From NCBI GenBank assembly GCA_022402465.1, contig JAKRSH010000027.1, positions 114,949-178,948 on the forward strand: DNA of 64,000 nucleotides. The letters run 5' to 3'. The position numbers and the translations under genes are program-made. Below, piece by piece: positions 30,182 through 41,270 of the stretch. The notes under the pieces are model-generated. The model saw only the letters and a program-made list of their open reading frames with translations, was not told the origin of the DNA and did not search any database. Each line of letters begins with the position of its first letter. The first letter of the stretch is position 1. This stretch comes from Leptospiraceae bacterium. GTDB lineage: Bacteria > Spirochaetota > Leptospiria > Leptospirales > Leptospiraceae.

Positions 30182-31451
30182 TAAGCCCTTATCCGTATCC
30201 GAACTCAATAAGAAAATATCAAATCTTCTTTCTAGCTCCTTAGAATTTCGTTCTATTTGGGTAAAAGGAGAAATCTCAAATTTCAATATTGCGCCCTCAG
30301 GCCATTTCTATTTTTCTTTGAAAGATAGTACAAGTAATTTAAAGTGTACATTTTTCCAAGGACGTTCTCAAACTTACAGCGGTCGACCTCTGAAGAATGG
30401 TATGGAAGTTCTTGCACAAGGTAATATCAATGTGTATGAACCTAGAGGAGAATACTCACTTAACGTCTTCAAGGTGGAAGAAGTTGGGCAGGGAGATATT
30501 TACCTTCAAGTTGAGAAGCTGAAACGAGAGTTATATGCTAAGGGTATATTTGATCCTGCCCACAAAAGATCTATCCCTAAAATCCCCAAAACCTTAGGTG
30601 TTGCCACCTCTCCAACTGGAGCTGCGATAGAAGACATCATACGTATTGCAACAACACACTATCCTAATATCAATATCTTAATTTCACCTTGTCTTGTGCA
30701 AGGTATGGAAGCTCCAGATTCCATAGTGCAGGCAATTGAAATTCTAAATGATCCCAAATGGGAAGTGGATGTGATCATTGCTGGACGAGGTGGTGGAAGC
30801 TATGAAGATCTTATGGCATTTAATACCGAAAAGGTGGTAATGGCATATTATAATTCAAGGGTACCAATTATTTCTGCTGTAGGACACGAGATAGACAAAG
30901 TTCTTTCTGATTTTTCGGCAGATGCCAATGCCCCAACTCCAACTGCTGCAGCCAAAATGGCAGTTCCTGAAATTGATGCCTTATTTACCTACCTAGACGA
31001 GATTCTCAGAAGACAAGAATTAGCAATTCAACATAAATTAAAATACTCTAGGGATCGCTTACTAAAAATCTCAGATAAGAGAACTTTAAGTGAACCAGAT
31101 CAATATATCATAGATAGATACCAAGCATTGGATGATGTACTTGCACGAATTTCTTTAATAGGTAAAAGTTTTATCAGTAGCAAGAAAGAGAAATTGCAAG
31201 TATTAGAAAGAATTAATTTTCGAATGGAACAAAATTTAGAAAGAAAGAAAAATCGATTGGGCATAGCTACGGAAAGGATTACAAATTTTTCACCCTTGTC
31301 TACACTGAATCGAGGTTATTCTGTAGCGCGTAACAAAAACAAAAAGGTTATTCATTCCTACAAAGATGTAGAAAAGGAAGAATCTTTAGAACTCATACTC
31401 TCCCAGGGAAAACTAGAAGTAAAAATAACAGGTATATCTAATGAAATCTAA
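30144..31451 (+). CDS. xseA: Exodeoxyribonuclease VII large subunit
   Basis: VWVKGEISNF-like IWVKGEISNFNIAPSGHFYFSLKD; IIAGRGGGSYEDLMAFN; SAVGHEIDKVLSDFSADANAPTPTAAA. Confidence 0.95.
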   Translation: MHSIHRKVIKVSDKPLSVSELNKKISNLLSSSLEFRSIWVKGEISNFNIAPSGHFYFSLKDSTSNLKCTFFQGRSQTYSGRPLKNGMEVLAQGNINVYEPRGEYSLNVFKVEEVGQGDIYLQVEKLKRELYAKGIFDPAHKRSIPKIPKTLGVATSPTGAAIEDIIRIATTHYPNINILISPCLVQGMEAPDSIVQAIEILNDPKWEVDVIIAGRGGGSYEDLMAFNTEKVVMAYYNSRVPIISAVGHEIDKVLSDFSADANAPTPTAAAKMAVPEIDALFTYLDEILRRQELAIQHKLKYSRDRLLKISDKRTLSEPDQYIIDRYQALDDVLARISLIGKSFISSKKEKLQVLERINFRMEQNLERKKNRLGIATERITNFSPLSTLNRGYSVARNKNKKVIHSYKDVEKEESLELILSQGKLEVKITGISNEI

Positions 31452-31716
31452 AAAAGATGAATTGAATTTTGAAGAAGCAATCAGTGAACTAGAAGACATA
31501 GCTGAAAAGTTGGAAAAAGGACAAATATCTTTAGAAGATTCCATCCTTGCCTATGAAAGAGGTGTTGAACTTAAGAAAATTTGCACAGATAGATTGAAGG
31601 AAGCTGAATCAAGGATAGAAATTCTAAGCAAGGCACCTGATGGATCCGTACAAAAAGAATCATCCATTCGAAAATCCAAAAAATCAGATAAGGCAGAAAG
31701 CGAAGAATTATTTTAA
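31441..31716 (+). CDS. xseB: Exodeoxyribonuclease VII small subunit
   Basis: FEEAISELEDIAEKLEKGQISLEDSILAYERGVEL; overlaps xseA. Confidence 0.93.
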   Translation: MKSKKDELNFEEAISELEDIAEKLEKGQISLEDSILAYERGVELKKICTDRLKEAESRIEILSKAPDGSVQKESSIRKSKKSDKAESEELF

Positions 31717-31725
31717 TTTGCAAGC

Positions 31726-33123
31726 ATGACCTATTTTATTTTTCTTTACCTCTTTGCTACTCTTGCCATAGGAGTTTTAGCAAGTAGAAAGGTAAAAAAT
31801 ACAAAAGATTTTATCTTGGCAGGCAGATCACTTCCACTTTCTATCACGACAGCTGCACTCTTTGCAACATGGTTTGGATCAGAAACAATTCTTGGTGCAT
31901 CTTCTCAGATGGCACTTGAAGGTTTTCCAGGTGTCATCCAAGAGCCTTTTGGAGCCGCACTATGCCTTTTTCTGTTAGGTGTTTTCTTTGCAGTTCCCTT
32001 ATACAAAATGAATATTTTAACCTTTGGCGATTTCTATAGAATTCGCTACGGCAGAATTATGGAAGTGCTTGCTGGAATATTTTTGGTTCTTTCCTACTTG
32101 GGCTGGATAGCAGCACAGATGGTTGCTATGGGAATCATATTAAATACCATCATTGGTCTGGATATCCAAACTGGAATTTATCTTTCGGCTGGCATAGTTG
32201 TATTTTATACATTCCTAGGTGGTATGTGGTCTGTTTCTCTCACTGATTTTGTACAAATGATTATGATCATCATTGGTCTTGCTGCCTGTTTATACGAAAT
32301 GAATGCTAGCAGAAGTTTGGTCGATTTGATTACCAGTTCACCTATAGGAACTTTTAATTTACTACCAGAAAAAGGATGGGTTCCTTCTTTGAATTATCTT
32401 TCTGCTTGGATGGTCCTGGGCCTTGGCTCCATACCACAACAAGATCTTTTCCAAAGAGTCATGGCAGCAAAATCAGCTAAGATCGCAGTCCTTGCCTCAT
32501 TGATTGCAGCAGCACTGTATCTAACAGTTGCTATGATTCCCCTAATTCTCGCCTTGTATGCTAGAGACCTGATGCCGAATGTGCTTGAGAGCAATCCCCA
32601 GATGCTCATTCCTTATTTAGTAAAAGGATTTACTTCCCCAGTCGTACAAGTTTGTTTCTTTGGAGCTATGACTTCAGCTATCTTATCAACAGCAAGTGGG
32701 GCTATACTTGCACCCTCCTCCATACTATCGGAAAATCTTTTTAAATATATTCTACCCAAGAAAGAATGGAGCGAGAAAAGATTACTCTTACTCTCACGCC
32801 TTGCTGTTCTTCTTACAGCAAGTATTGGATTGTGGATAGCTATGGGCAGACAAGATATCTATGAGCTAGTGGAAGAATCATCAGCCATTAGTTTGGTTTC
32901 TTTATTTACACCCTTAGCTTTTGGATTGTTTAGTTCAAAGTGTACACAAATTCACGCTGTTATTTCCCTTTTACTAGGGACAGTAGTCTGGTTAGTCGCG
33001 ATTTATTTCGATACGAATATCAATCCACTTTTATATGGATTTTCTGCCAGTATCATACCTATGTTACTTGGTACTATCTTTCCAATCCAGATTGAATCAA
33101 CCAAGAAAAAACATCTTTCATAG
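31726..33123 (+). CDS. Sodium:solute symporter family protein
   Basis: DFILAGRSLPLSITTAALFATWFGSETILGASS; multi-TM; SSFLSTASGAILAPSS-type region. Confidence 0.88.
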   Translation: MTYFIFLYLFATLAIGVLASRKVKNTKDFILAGRSLPLSITTAALFATWFGSETILGASSQMALEGFPGVIQEPFGAALCLFLLGVFFAVPLYKMNILTFGDFYRIRYGRIMEVLAGIFLVLSYLGWIAAQMVAMGIILNTIIGLDIQTGIYLSAGIVVFYTFLGGMWSVSLTDFVQMIMIIIGLAACLYEMNASRSLVDLITSSPIGTFNLLPEKGWVPSLNYLSAWMVLGLGSIPQQDLFQRVMAAKSAKIAVLASLIAAALYLTVAMIPLILALYARDLMPNVLESNPQMLIPYLVKGFTSPVVQVCFFGAMTSAILSTASGAILAPSSILSENLFKYILPKKEWSEKRLLLLSRLAVLLTASIGLWIAMGRQDIYELVEESSAISLVSLFTPLAFGLFSSKCTQIHAVISLLLGTVVWLVAIYFDTNINPLLYGFSASIIPMLLGTIFPIQIESTKKKHLS

Positions 33124-34168
33124 ATATACCTACAGCACTTGCCTGTTGAGGAATTAAACTAGTCCCTGTCATTCCTGGTAGAGTATTGGTTTCTAATATC
33201 CAAGGCCTGCCATCATCTGTAACAATAAAATCCGTTCTAGAATAAGCCCTACATCCCAAGATAGTATGTGCAAGCAAACTGTACCTTTGGATTTCATCGA
33301 TAATTTCTTTTGGCATTTCAGCAGGAGTAACCTCTCTAGATTTTCCAGGAATATACTTTGCTTCATAATCAAAAAATTCAGAACTAGGAATAATTTCTGT
33401 AGGTGGGAGAGCGAATTTCGTCCACTCAGAGCCATCCCATTTCTCGAGTACGCCACAAGAGACTTCTCGACCTTTTGTATTTTCTTGAACTAACATTCTT
33501 GTTTCGGTTGCAAAAATTTCTTTTAATCTTGCTTGCCACAAATCTTCATTGTCCGAACGAAATGTACCAACGCTAGAACCCCCAGTCGTTGGCTTACAGA
33601 AAACAGGAAAACTGAGATTATGAGTTTGGTTCCATTCTTGCCAAATGTTATTTCCCTGATTCAATTTTTCTAATTTTAGAAACTCATCCTTTTTTATTTC
33701 TGCAAATTTAGCTACAGGAATCCCCTGGGATTGAAAAATAAGATTCGATCTATATTTGTCCATGGCCAAGGAAGAAGCAAGAACTCCAGAACCTGTATAA
33801 GAAATTCCAGTCATTTCAAGAAAGGCTTGCATCCTTCCATCTTCACCCTCGCCACCATGCAATCCAAGAACGAAAATTTTGCATCCGCCACAACTTGGAT
33901 CATACCAGGCTTGCTTGGGCTTAGCATTCGTTAATTTAATAAAAGAGTCTAATACATTTTTACTATAATCTTTGTTAACTAATATTTCTGGAACCTTCCA
34001 ATCTGGATTCCACTCATCAGAATAATACCAAATTCCTTCCTTGGTAATAAAGATTGGTTTAACTTTAAATAAACTCCGGTCTAGAGTATTGTAGATAAAA
34101 GAGCTTGAACGCAGAGATACATCATGCTCACTAGACTTACCACCCATGAGAACACCAACTGGGATCAA
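33074..34168 (-). CDS. ddl: D-alanine--D-alanine ligase
   Basis: GVLMGGKSSEHDVSLRS; GLHGGEGEDGRMQAFLEMTGISYTGSG; CRAYSRTDFIV; LETNTLPGMTGTSLIPQQA. Confidence 0.94.
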   Translation of the reverse strand: MIPVGVLMGGKSSEHDVSLRSSSFIYNTLDRSLFKVKPIFITKEGIWYYSDEWNPDWKVPEILVNKDYSKNVLDSFIKLTNAKPKQAWYDPSCGGCKIFVLGLHGGEGEDGRMQAFLEMTGISYTGSGVLASSLAMDKYRSNLIFQSQGIPVAKFAEIKKDEFLKLEKLNQGNNIWQEWNQTHNLSFPVFCKPTTGGSSVGTFRSDNEDLWQARLKEIFATETRMLVQENTKGREVSCGVLEKWDGSEWTKFALPPTEIIPSSEFFDYEAKYIPGKSREVTPAEMPKEIIDEIQRYSLLAHTILGCRAYSRTDFIVTDDGRPWILETNTLPGMTGTSLIPQQASAVGISMKDVFSWLIQSGLER

Positions 34169-34229
34169 TCTTACAACCTCACTTAAAAGATTTGCTTTGT
34201 TTATAGCTGTTTATAGATTTGCGATTAGG

Positions 34230-35639
34230 GTGGATTTTGTACATAAAAAAAACTTTCTTCTAGTTATTTTCCTCTTATTATTTTCCTTCCCGATTAGTGC
34301 TAAGCTTCCTGATTCTCCCCATGGTGAGTACCCTTCCGATTATTGGCAATTTTGGTTTCTCTATGAATCTGAGAAAAGACCAGGCCAATCCTATACAGTA
34401 ATTCGACCCTTCTTTACAAATTTTTCTGAGTATGAAACAGCTTATAACCAGCAGACTATACTCTTCCCTGTTTACTATAAAGAAAGTACCAACTATTGGT
34501 ATACATGGACCGTCTTGTTTTTTATAACCGGAACTTCTATGAAGCATGAAGATACGGGAGAAGATGAAGATTTGCTCACTCCTTTTCTCGTTATGGGTTC
34601 TGGTGGAAGAGATAATGATAAGTATATTGGAATATTTCCTATCTATGGAAGAATTAAAGGTAAGCTAGCCTATGAGGAAATGAATTATTTCCTTTTTCCA
34701 ATTTATTCCAATTGGAGTCGCAGATCTTATAAGGCTCATGCAATACTTTGGCCCTTTGTTATGTGGGGTGGTTCGGATAATAGATCCGATCTACGAATTT
34801 TTCCTTTCTATTCTAAGAAGGAGCATATCAATAAATACTATGAACATACCATACTTTGGCCCTTCTTTCAATGGGGTAGGAAATTTATGGATAAGAAAGA
34901 ACCAATCAGCTATGGAGTATTCTTCCCTTTTTACCAATACAAAGAATCTGACCAAGGGAATATGAAGAGTAAGGCATTGCTTTGGTTTCCTATTATAGGT
35001 TCCTTGGTTGGTTATGGATATGATGATGTGACAACCGAAAGAGATTTCAATCTATTCTTTTTTCTCATTCAGTATGGAAGAAATAATGATGAAGACTATC
35101 GTAAATTGATATTCTTTCCTTTTTATGGACAATACCAATTTGCTAGCAAGAAGACTTTGTTTATAAGTCCACTCTTCTTCCAACTTAAGACGGATAGCTT
35201 TCATGTTAAATCAGAATACAATTTTTTCCTTCCATTTTTCTCGCAAATGGAACAATACTTTCCTGAACAAGATAGAAGCGACCACTACTGGAAGATTTGG
35301 CCTTTTGTTCGCTACCACCGTGATACCGAAGGAACCCTAGAATGGAATGCTATCACTCCCTTCCCTATGAGATCAGACACTCTGGAGAAATCCTGGGATC
35401 CCATCTTTTCCGTTCTTGAATACAAACATGGATCTAATGGTGAGAAAAGATTTTCCTTCCTATTTCGATTCTACACACAAATATGGTCTGAAGAGAAAAT
35501 TGCTGTATATATTCCATTTTTAACAGATTTTGTCTCCGTCAAAGAAGAGACAGAGTGGCAATTTATGTATGGATTGATTGGTTGGAAGAAATCAAAAGAA
35601 AAGTCAAATATACAGCTTTTATGGTTTATTAACATTTAA
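34230..35639 (+). CDS. Putative secreted envelope protein with aromatic repeats
   Basis: Signal-like [19 protein letters not shown] after a GTG at 34230 (ORF track starts 34146, overlapping ddl); recurrent ILWPF..WG / FPFY / FPIY motifs; overlaps the mlaE start by one base. Confidence 0.7.
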   Translation: MDFVHKKNFLLVIFLLLFSFPISAKLPDSPHGEYPSDYWQFWFLYESEKRPGQSYTVIRPFFTNFSEYETAYNQQTILFPVYYKESTNYWYTWTVLFFITGTSMKHEDTGEDEDLLTPFLVMGSGGRDNDKYIGIFPIYGRIKGKLAYEEMNYFLFPIYSNWSRRSYKAHAILWPFVMWGGSDNRSDLRIFPFYSKKEHINKYYEHTILWPFFQWGRKFMDKKEPISYGVFFPFYQYKESDQGNMKSKALLWFPIIGSLVGYGYDDVTTERDFNLFFFLIQYGRNNDEDYRKLIFFPFYGQYQFASKKTLFISPLFFQLKTDSFHVKSEYNFFLPFFSQMEQYFPEQDRSDHYWKIWPFVRYHRDTEGTLEWNAITPFPMRSDTLEKSWDPIFSVLEYKHGSNGEKRFSFLFRFYTQIWSEEKIAVYIPFLTDFVSVKEETEWQFMYGLIGWKKSKEKSNIQLLWFINI

Positions 35640-36412
35640 TGAAAGAATTAGTAAAATCAATCCAAACCTACTTCTTTAACACTGGCTATATGGTCATTGT
35701 TTTACTTCAGACAATTATGCAATCGCCTCATGCTTGGTTCAAAAGACGTGAGATTTTAGACCAAATGTACATTACAGGTGTAGGTTCCTTATTTGTTGTT
35801 TCTATAGTTTCTGTATTTACCGGAATGATTATGGGTCTTAACACTGGGCTTGGTCTACGAGATTTTGGTGCTGAAGGTCAGATTGGTTTACTGCTTACAA
35901 TTGTACTCACTAGGGAAATGTCACCGTTTATGACATCTTTGATTCTTGCGGCCTCTGTAGGTTCATCTATGGCTGCAGAAATAGGAACTATGAAGGTCTC
36001 CGAAGAAATCGATGCCTTAGAAGTGATGAGTATAGATCCTATCCGCTACCTTGTGCTTCCAAGGATACTTGGATTTTCTTTGATGGTTCCCATACTCTGT
36101 GTTTATTCTTCCGTACTTGGTATATTAGGTGGAGCTATAGTCGGAAGCTTCCAGCTTGGTCTAGATTATAGATCCTATCTACAGGATGTTTTTGAACGTT
36201 TAACTTCAGTTCCTGGCCTCAAGGATCTCTATGTAGGACTTTTAAAAGGCTATGTATTTGGAATTATTATATCTACTATTTCCTGTGCCCAAGGATTGCA
36301 GACAAGCCAGGGTGCAATTGGTGTAGGACGAACAACTCGAAAGGCAGTTGTTCTTTCCTTTTTAATGGTAATTTTTTCGGGGTATGTGCTGACAGCACTC
36401 TTTTTCAACTAA
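35639..36412 (+). CDS. mlaE: MlaE-like ABC transporter permease
   Basis: [71 protein letters not shown]. Confidence 0.93.
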   Translation: MKELVKSIQTYFFNTGYMVIVLLQTIMQSPHAWFKRREILDQMYITGVGSLFVVSIVSVFTGMIMGLNTGLGLRDFGAEGQIGLLLTIVLTREMSPFMTSLILAASVGSSMAAEIGTMKVSEEIDALEVMSIDPIRYLVLPRILGFSLMVPILCVYSSVLGILGGAIVGSFQLGLDYRSYLQDVFERLTSVPGLKDLYVGLLKGYVFGIIISTISCAQGLQTSQGAIGVGRTTRKAVVLSFLMVIFSGYVLTALFFN

Positions 36413-36414
36413 TC

Positions 36415-37182
36415 ATGGAAGACATCATCATAGAATTAAAGAATGTTCATAAGGCTTTCGGCTCTCGCAAAATTCTAAAAGGTATGAACCTACAAGTGAG
36501 ACGGGGCGAGACTATGGTAATTCTTGGTCCCTCTGGAACGGGTAAATCGGTATCACTGAAACACATCACAGGACTCTTGGAACCAGATGCTGGGGATTGT
36601 TTTATCTTCGGTAAGAAAATTTCAGGGGTACACGAAAAGGATAAATCAGCACTCAGAGCAAAGATGGGGGTTCTTTTCCAAAGTGGAGCCTTAATCAATT
36701 GGCTTTCCGTTTATGAAAATGTTGCTCTTCCACTAAGAGAGCATAAGCTTGCCTACGGAGCCGAGCTTGATAAGATCGTTATGCAAAAGTTAAAATGGCT
36801 TGATTTAATTCCTGCTAAAGATACGCTTCCTTCCAATATTTCAGGAGGAATGAAAAAGAGAGCTGGACTTGCAAGAGCCCTAACAACCAATCCTGAAATC
36901 GTGTTATACGATGAACCCACATCTGGTTTAGATCCTGTCATGTCGAATGTGATCAATGAATTGGTGATTCGTATGAAAAAGGAACTAGGACTCACTTCCG
37001 TAGTTGTTACTCATGATATGTCGAGTGCCTATATGATAGCAGATAGAATTAGTTTTATCTATGAAGGACAGGTTATTCTTTGTGGAACAGTCGATGAAAT
37101 CCGAAATTCTTCCAATCCATTGATTCAACAGTTTATTCATGGAAGAACCACTGGACCTATGATACTAGACCACTCAGAATAA
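36415..37182 (+). CDS. mlaF: MlaF-like ABC transporter ATPase
   Basis: [17 protein letters not shown] Walker [16 protein letters not shown] signature; [12 protein letters not shown] Walker B. Confidence 0.94.
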   Translation: MEDIIIELKNVHKAFGSRKILKGMNLQVRRGETMVILGPSGTGKSVSLKHITGLLEPDAGDCFIFGKKISGVHEKDKSALRAKMGVLFQSGALINWLSVYENVALPLREHKLAYGAELDKIVMQKLKWLDLIPAKDTLPSNISGGMKKRAGLARALTTNPEIVLYDEPTSGLDPVMSNVINELVIRMKKELGLTSVVVTHDMSSAYMIADRISFIYEGQVILCGTVDEIRNSSNPLIQQFIHGRTTGPMILDHSE

Positions 37183-37230
37183 AAAAGGATTGACCATGAT
37201 TCAGAAAACCCTAGAAGTAAGAGAGTCTCT

Positions 37231-38007
37231 ATGCAATATATTCGATATTCAATCGTAGGCGTTTTATTTGTTTCCGCTATAGCCATTGTTGGGTACTTCT
37301 CTGTTCTAACAGATGGTGGACCTTTGCAGAAGGATGGAGTTCAGACAGTCATTTACTTCCCCAACGCAGAAGGAATCAAGATAGGCAATAAGGTAACCAT
37401 TCATGGTGTTCCCTATGGCTATGTGTCCAAGGTCACCTTAGTTCATTTTGATGAGAACGGGGACATCCTTGCCCCTGGAGAGCTGGGTATAGGAACCAAG
37501 GTTCAGATAACTTTAGTTCTTAAAGGCCCAATCAAAATTTATGAGAACTATGAGGCAACGATTAAGAACGAGTCCCTACTATCTGGAAGAGTGATTTCTC
37601 TGGACCCAGGATCTAGATTTCCACGCGATCCCAAGACTTTTGAATTCCAGACATCTGGAAGTGAGTATCTGGTTCTTTCTGATTATACATCGAAAAAATC
37701 AGCCACCTCCCCAAGTTTAAAAGGCAAGGTTACCGAAGATCCACTCGTCTCCTTATCCGAGTTAATTGCGGAAAATCGAGCAGACATTCGTAAGACCTTC
37801 GCTAATATTTCAGATATTACCTCCAAGATCAATAATGGGGAAGGAACCTTAGGTAGGCTTATCAATGAAAATGAAGTCCATAGCAATGTAAATACAACTC
37901 TAACTGATGCACAAATTGTGCTTAGAGAACTTAGAGAAGGACTGGAGGACCTAAGGGAGCAGGCACCTGTGACAAGTTTCATTCGCGCTGCCCTAAGTGC
38001 ATTTTGA
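37231..38007 (+). CDS. mlaD: MlaD/MCE domain protein
   Basis: N-terminal [30 protein letters not shown] (MCE motif). Confidence 0.9.
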   Translation: MQYIRYSIVGVLFVSAIAIVGYFSVLTDGGPLQKDGVQTVIYFPNAEGIKIGNKVTIHGVPYGYVSKVTLVHFDENGDILAPGELGIGTKVQITLVLKGPIKIYENYEATIKNESLLSGRVISLDPGSRFPRDPKTFEFQTSGSEYLVLSDYTSKKSATSPSLKGKVTEDPLVSLSELIAENRADIRKTFANISDITSKINNGEGTLGRLINENEVHSNVNTTLTDAQIVLRELREGLEDLREQAPVTSFIRAALSAF

Positions 38008-38011
38008 TAAA

Positions 38012-38119
38012 ATGATCCAAGAGCCTACCAGACTCTACTACTGGCCAAATCTACAAGGTAGGGGAGAATTCATTCGACTTAGTTTAGAATACAAGCAAAT
38101 TCCTTATGAGGATGTTTAA
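38012..38119 (+). pseudogene. Truncated glutathione S-transferase N-terminal remnant
   Basis: Reads MIQEPTRLYYWPNLQGRGEFIRLSLEYKQIPYEDV* by eye; stops after 35 residues with no matching continuation downstream. Confidence 0.65.
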
Positions 38120-38405
38120 TGAACACGGAATCTTTCGGCATTATGCGAATTTGGATACCTAGCCTAACTTTTTTCGGCATGTATACCTCTGTTGCTAGGA
38201 TGAGACACTGTTGTAAAAAAGAGACAGTTTTTCACCTTAAAAAGAATAATCTTACCCATTGTTCATTATTATGATTTGTCGAATGGATGGAATATTTCCA
38301 GGAGAATGGCTGATTCTAGCAATTTAGAATAATTTAAAAGGAAATCCCTGATCTGGTACAAGAATTGCTCCTAAAGAGATAGAGAGTATATCTCAGGAAC
38401 CAAAA

Positions 38406-39314
38406 ATGGAACCCATATTTAGAAAAACTGTCAAGAATACTATTCGATTGCAAGGTCTAGGACTCCATTCTGGAAAGACTGTCAACCTTACAATCCATCC
38501 TAGCGAAAGCGGATCAGGCATTCAATTCCTTCATACCACTCCTAACAAGAAAACCATCATACCAGTACACGTAGACCAAGTAATTGACACAGGAAATGCA
38601 GTTACCTTGGGACAAGATGGTGTTAAGATACAGACCATTGAGCACTTAATGGCTGCTCTTCACACCTTGGGTATCACAGATGCCATCCTTGAAATTGATA
38701 GCCACGAAGTTCCCATCATGGATGGCTCATCCCTACCTTTCTTAGAAGCAATCATTACCACAGGCTCCTTATCTTTTAGAGATCAAATAGAACCTATAAA
38801 AATATCCAATCCAATTTGGGTAGTGGAAGGAGACAAATACCTAGTTCTACTTCCATCCGATGAATTGAAAGTAACCTACAACATAGATTTCAACCATCCA
38901 TTGCTCAGAGGTCAGACTCTTACTACAAATCTTGATCAAAATACTCTATTGAATGAGATTCTTCCAGCTAGAACCTTTGGCTTTCTGAAGGATGTAGAAT
39001 ATCTTCAGTCTAGGGGTCTAGCACTTGGTGGCTCCTTAGACAACGCAGTTGTTCTTACGGAAGATGGCTATTTGAATGATGAACTTCGATTTGAAAATGA
39101 ATGCATACGCCACAAGGTCTTGGATCTGATTGGTGATCTTGCCGTTCTGGGTCGCCCTTTTACTGGTCATTTAATTGCATCTAAGGCTGGACATGGTTTG
39201 GATATATCCTTAGCAAAATGCATCCTAGAGCAAGAAAAGGCAAATGAATTCTCTAAATACAAGGATTACCGATCCAATTCAAATCCAAAGATTTGGAACC
39301 AAAAAAGAGCATAG
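38406..39314 (+). CDS. lpxC: UDP-3-O-acyl-N-acetylglucosamine deacetylase
   Basis: GLGLHSGKTVNLTIHPSESGSGIQF; IEHLMAALHTLGI; EVPIMDGSSLPF; RHKVLDLIGDL; GHGLDIS. Confidence 0.95.
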   Translation: MEPIFRKTVKNTIRLQGLGLHSGKTVNLTIHPSESGSGIQFLHTTPNKKTIIPVHVDQVIDTGNAVTLGQDGVKIQTIEHLMAALHTLGITDAILEIDSHEVPIMDGSSLPFLEAIITTGSLSFRDQIEPIKISNPIWVVEGDKYLVLLPSDELKVTYNIDFNHPLLRGQTLTTNLDQNTLLNEILPARTFGFLKDVEYLQSRGLALGGSLDNAVVLTEDGYLNDELRFENECIRHKVLDLIGDLAVLGRPFTGHLIASKAGHGLDISLAKCILEQEKANEFSKYKDYRSNSNPKIWNQKRA

Positions 39315-39362
39315 TTCAAATTTTAGCTTTTCAAAATCCATAAGCCTTTCATATTAAAGGCT

Positions 39363-41105
39363 ATGGTTGATGAGAAGATATTATTCTACGGCATTACAGC
39401 TTACCCAGGAGTAATATTTGGAAAAGTTCGCAAGGTTCGTAATTCCGCCGATCATAATTTAATCCAAAGATCTGATCTCCAAGCTGATGAGATACCTGGA
39501 GAAATAGAACTCTTTGATTCCTCACTCAACCGCACCGAAAAAGAACTTACAAGTATTATAGCTGAAAATGAGCAAGTAGCAGGCTCATTTGAACTTAGAG
39601 AAATTCTCAGTTCCCAAAAAGATATGGTCCGTGATCCATTGTTATACGAAAGAGTAATTGAACGAATTAAAATTCATGGGGAAAATGCCCCACTCGCAGT
39701 AGAAACAACAATACGAAATATATATGAAGAATTTATGGGGCTTGGAGATTCGTTCTTCCAAGATAGAGCAGACCACATCCTAGATATAGGAAAGCGTATT
39801 TCTAAAAATCTCATGCAGAAAAATCTTTCTTTGAATGAGCCCTTAAAGAACCTTCCTGAAAATGTCATCCTAGTAGCAAGAGATCTTACTCCCTCTGAAA
39901 TGATCAATTTAGACAAATCTAAGGTCTTAGGAATAGCAACAGATTTTGGAGGAAAGACCGGCCACATGGCTATCATAGCCAGAAATTATGGAATACCAAC
40001 TATTGTTGGACTTCGAAATATCTATTCGAATGTGGAAGATGAAGAATATATTTTGTTAGATGCTGATAGAGGTTTTCTCAAGAAAAATCCTCACATCGAA
40101 GAATTTAAAAATTTCGGTTATCGTTCTAATCTCTCCGAGCACAAAGAATGGAATTCTAAGACTATACTAAAAACCCTAGATGGTGAAAGAATTTATCTCA
40201 AAGCAAATTTAGAGAATGAAGAAGGTTGCGAGGAAATCTTAGAAAAGAATGCGGAAGGTGTTGGTTTATTTCGATCGGAAGTTCTTTTTCTTCAAATCAA
40301 AGACCACACACCTACGGAAGAAGAACAATTTGTAATTTACAGAAGAATTCTCAAAAAAATGAATGAGAAGCCTGTAGTGATTCGTGTCTTTGATATTGGT
40401 GCCGATAAATTTGAGTTAGGTGCCCACGAAGATAATCCTTTCCTAGGAAACAGAGGTATACGTTATTTGATCAGACATCCAAATCTTTTTAAAGAACAAC
40501 TTCGTGCCCTACTGCGAGCATCTATTTATGGCAATTTAAAGATTCTAATTCCCATGATAACGACCGTTAAAGAAATTGAGCGAACTAAAGAATTATTACA
40601 AGAATGCAGATTGGAATTATTGGATGAAGGCTATGATGTGAAAGACAAAATTCCTCTAGGCATTATGATAGAAACACCTTCTTGCGCGATTGGATTAGAA
40701 AATTATCTGCATGGAATTGATTTTCTATCTATAGGAACCAATGATCTCCTGCAATATCTTATGGCTGTGGGTAGAAACAATTACTCTATATCCGATTTAT
40801 ACAATCCATTTCATATAGTGTTTTTACAAACTCTAGAAAATATTGCAATCATAGCCAAGAAGAAAAAAATACCTATAAGTATCTGTGGAGAAGTTGCAAC
40901 CGATCCAGATATGATAGGACTATTGATAGCCATGGGATTTCGAGAATTATCAGTCTCTGCCCCCTTCCTTCATGAGATTCATGAAAGAATTTCTCATACC
41001 AAACTCAAAGATATGAAATCTCTTCTCAAAAAAGTAAAAGCTCTTTCCTTATTAGAAAAGTATTTTGAGATAGAAGCCCTGATAAGAGAGCAGGATAGAA
41101 ATTGA
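39363..41105 (+). CDS. ptsI: PEP-protein phosphotransferase (EI of the PTS)
   Basis: GGKTGHMAIIARNYGIPTIVGL; GVGLFRSEVLFL; LGNRGIRYLIRHP; DFLSIGTNDLLQYLMAVGR; ICGEVATDP. Confidence 0.92.
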   Translation: MVDEKILFYGITAYPGVIFGKVRKVRNSADHNLIQRSDLQADEIPGEIELFDSSLNRTEKELTSIIAENEQVAGSFELREILSSQKDMVRDPLLYERVIERIKIHGENAPLAVETTIRNIYEEFMGLGDSFFQDRADHILDIGKRISKNLMQKNLSLNEPLKNLPENVILVARDLTPSEMINLDKSKVLGIATDFGGKTGHMAIIARNYGIPTIVGLRNIYSNVEDEEYILLDADRGFLKKNPHIEEFKNFGYRSNLSEHKEWNSKTILKTLDGERIYLKANLENEEGCEEILEKNAEGVGLFRSEVLFLQIKDHTPTEEEQFVIYRRILKKMNEKPVVIRVFDIGADKFELGAHEDNPFLGNRGIRYLIRHPNLFKEQLRALLRASIYGNLKILIPMITTVKEIERTKELLQECRLELLDEGYDVKDKIPLGIMIETPSCAIGLENYLHGIDFLSIGTNDLLQYLMAVGRNNYSISDLYNPFHIVFLQTLENIAIIAKKKKIPISICGEVATDPDMIGLLIAMGFRELSVSAPFLHEIHERISHTKLKDMKSLLKKVKALSLLEKYFEIEALIREQDRN

Positions 41106-41138
41106 ATCTGATTTGAGCCAAGCATTTAGCTAGGTGAT

Positions 41139-41158
41139 AGAAGATTAAGAAATCTTCT
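41139..41158 (+). terminator. Hairpin downstream of ptsI
   Basis: AGAAGATT-AAGA-AATCTTCT, 34 bp past the stop; weak T-tract. Confidence 0.45.
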
Positions 41159-41270
41159 GTTAATATCTTGGCGGCCATTACGGCTTTTAGGCCTTTCCTT
41201 ACCGTATGTTTTACAATTGCCAACAGCAATGAGAAAGCAATTCCCTTTTCAATAGCAACTAGCATTATTA

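Noticed and set aside
34146-34229. Extended N-terminus of the aromatic-repeat protein
   Set aside because: Overlaps the ddl start and precedes the signal peptide; GTG at 34230 fits better.
38180-38260. Short repeat GAGACACTG...GAGACAG considered as an IS end
   Set aside because: Too short, no inverted partner, no transposase fragment recognised.
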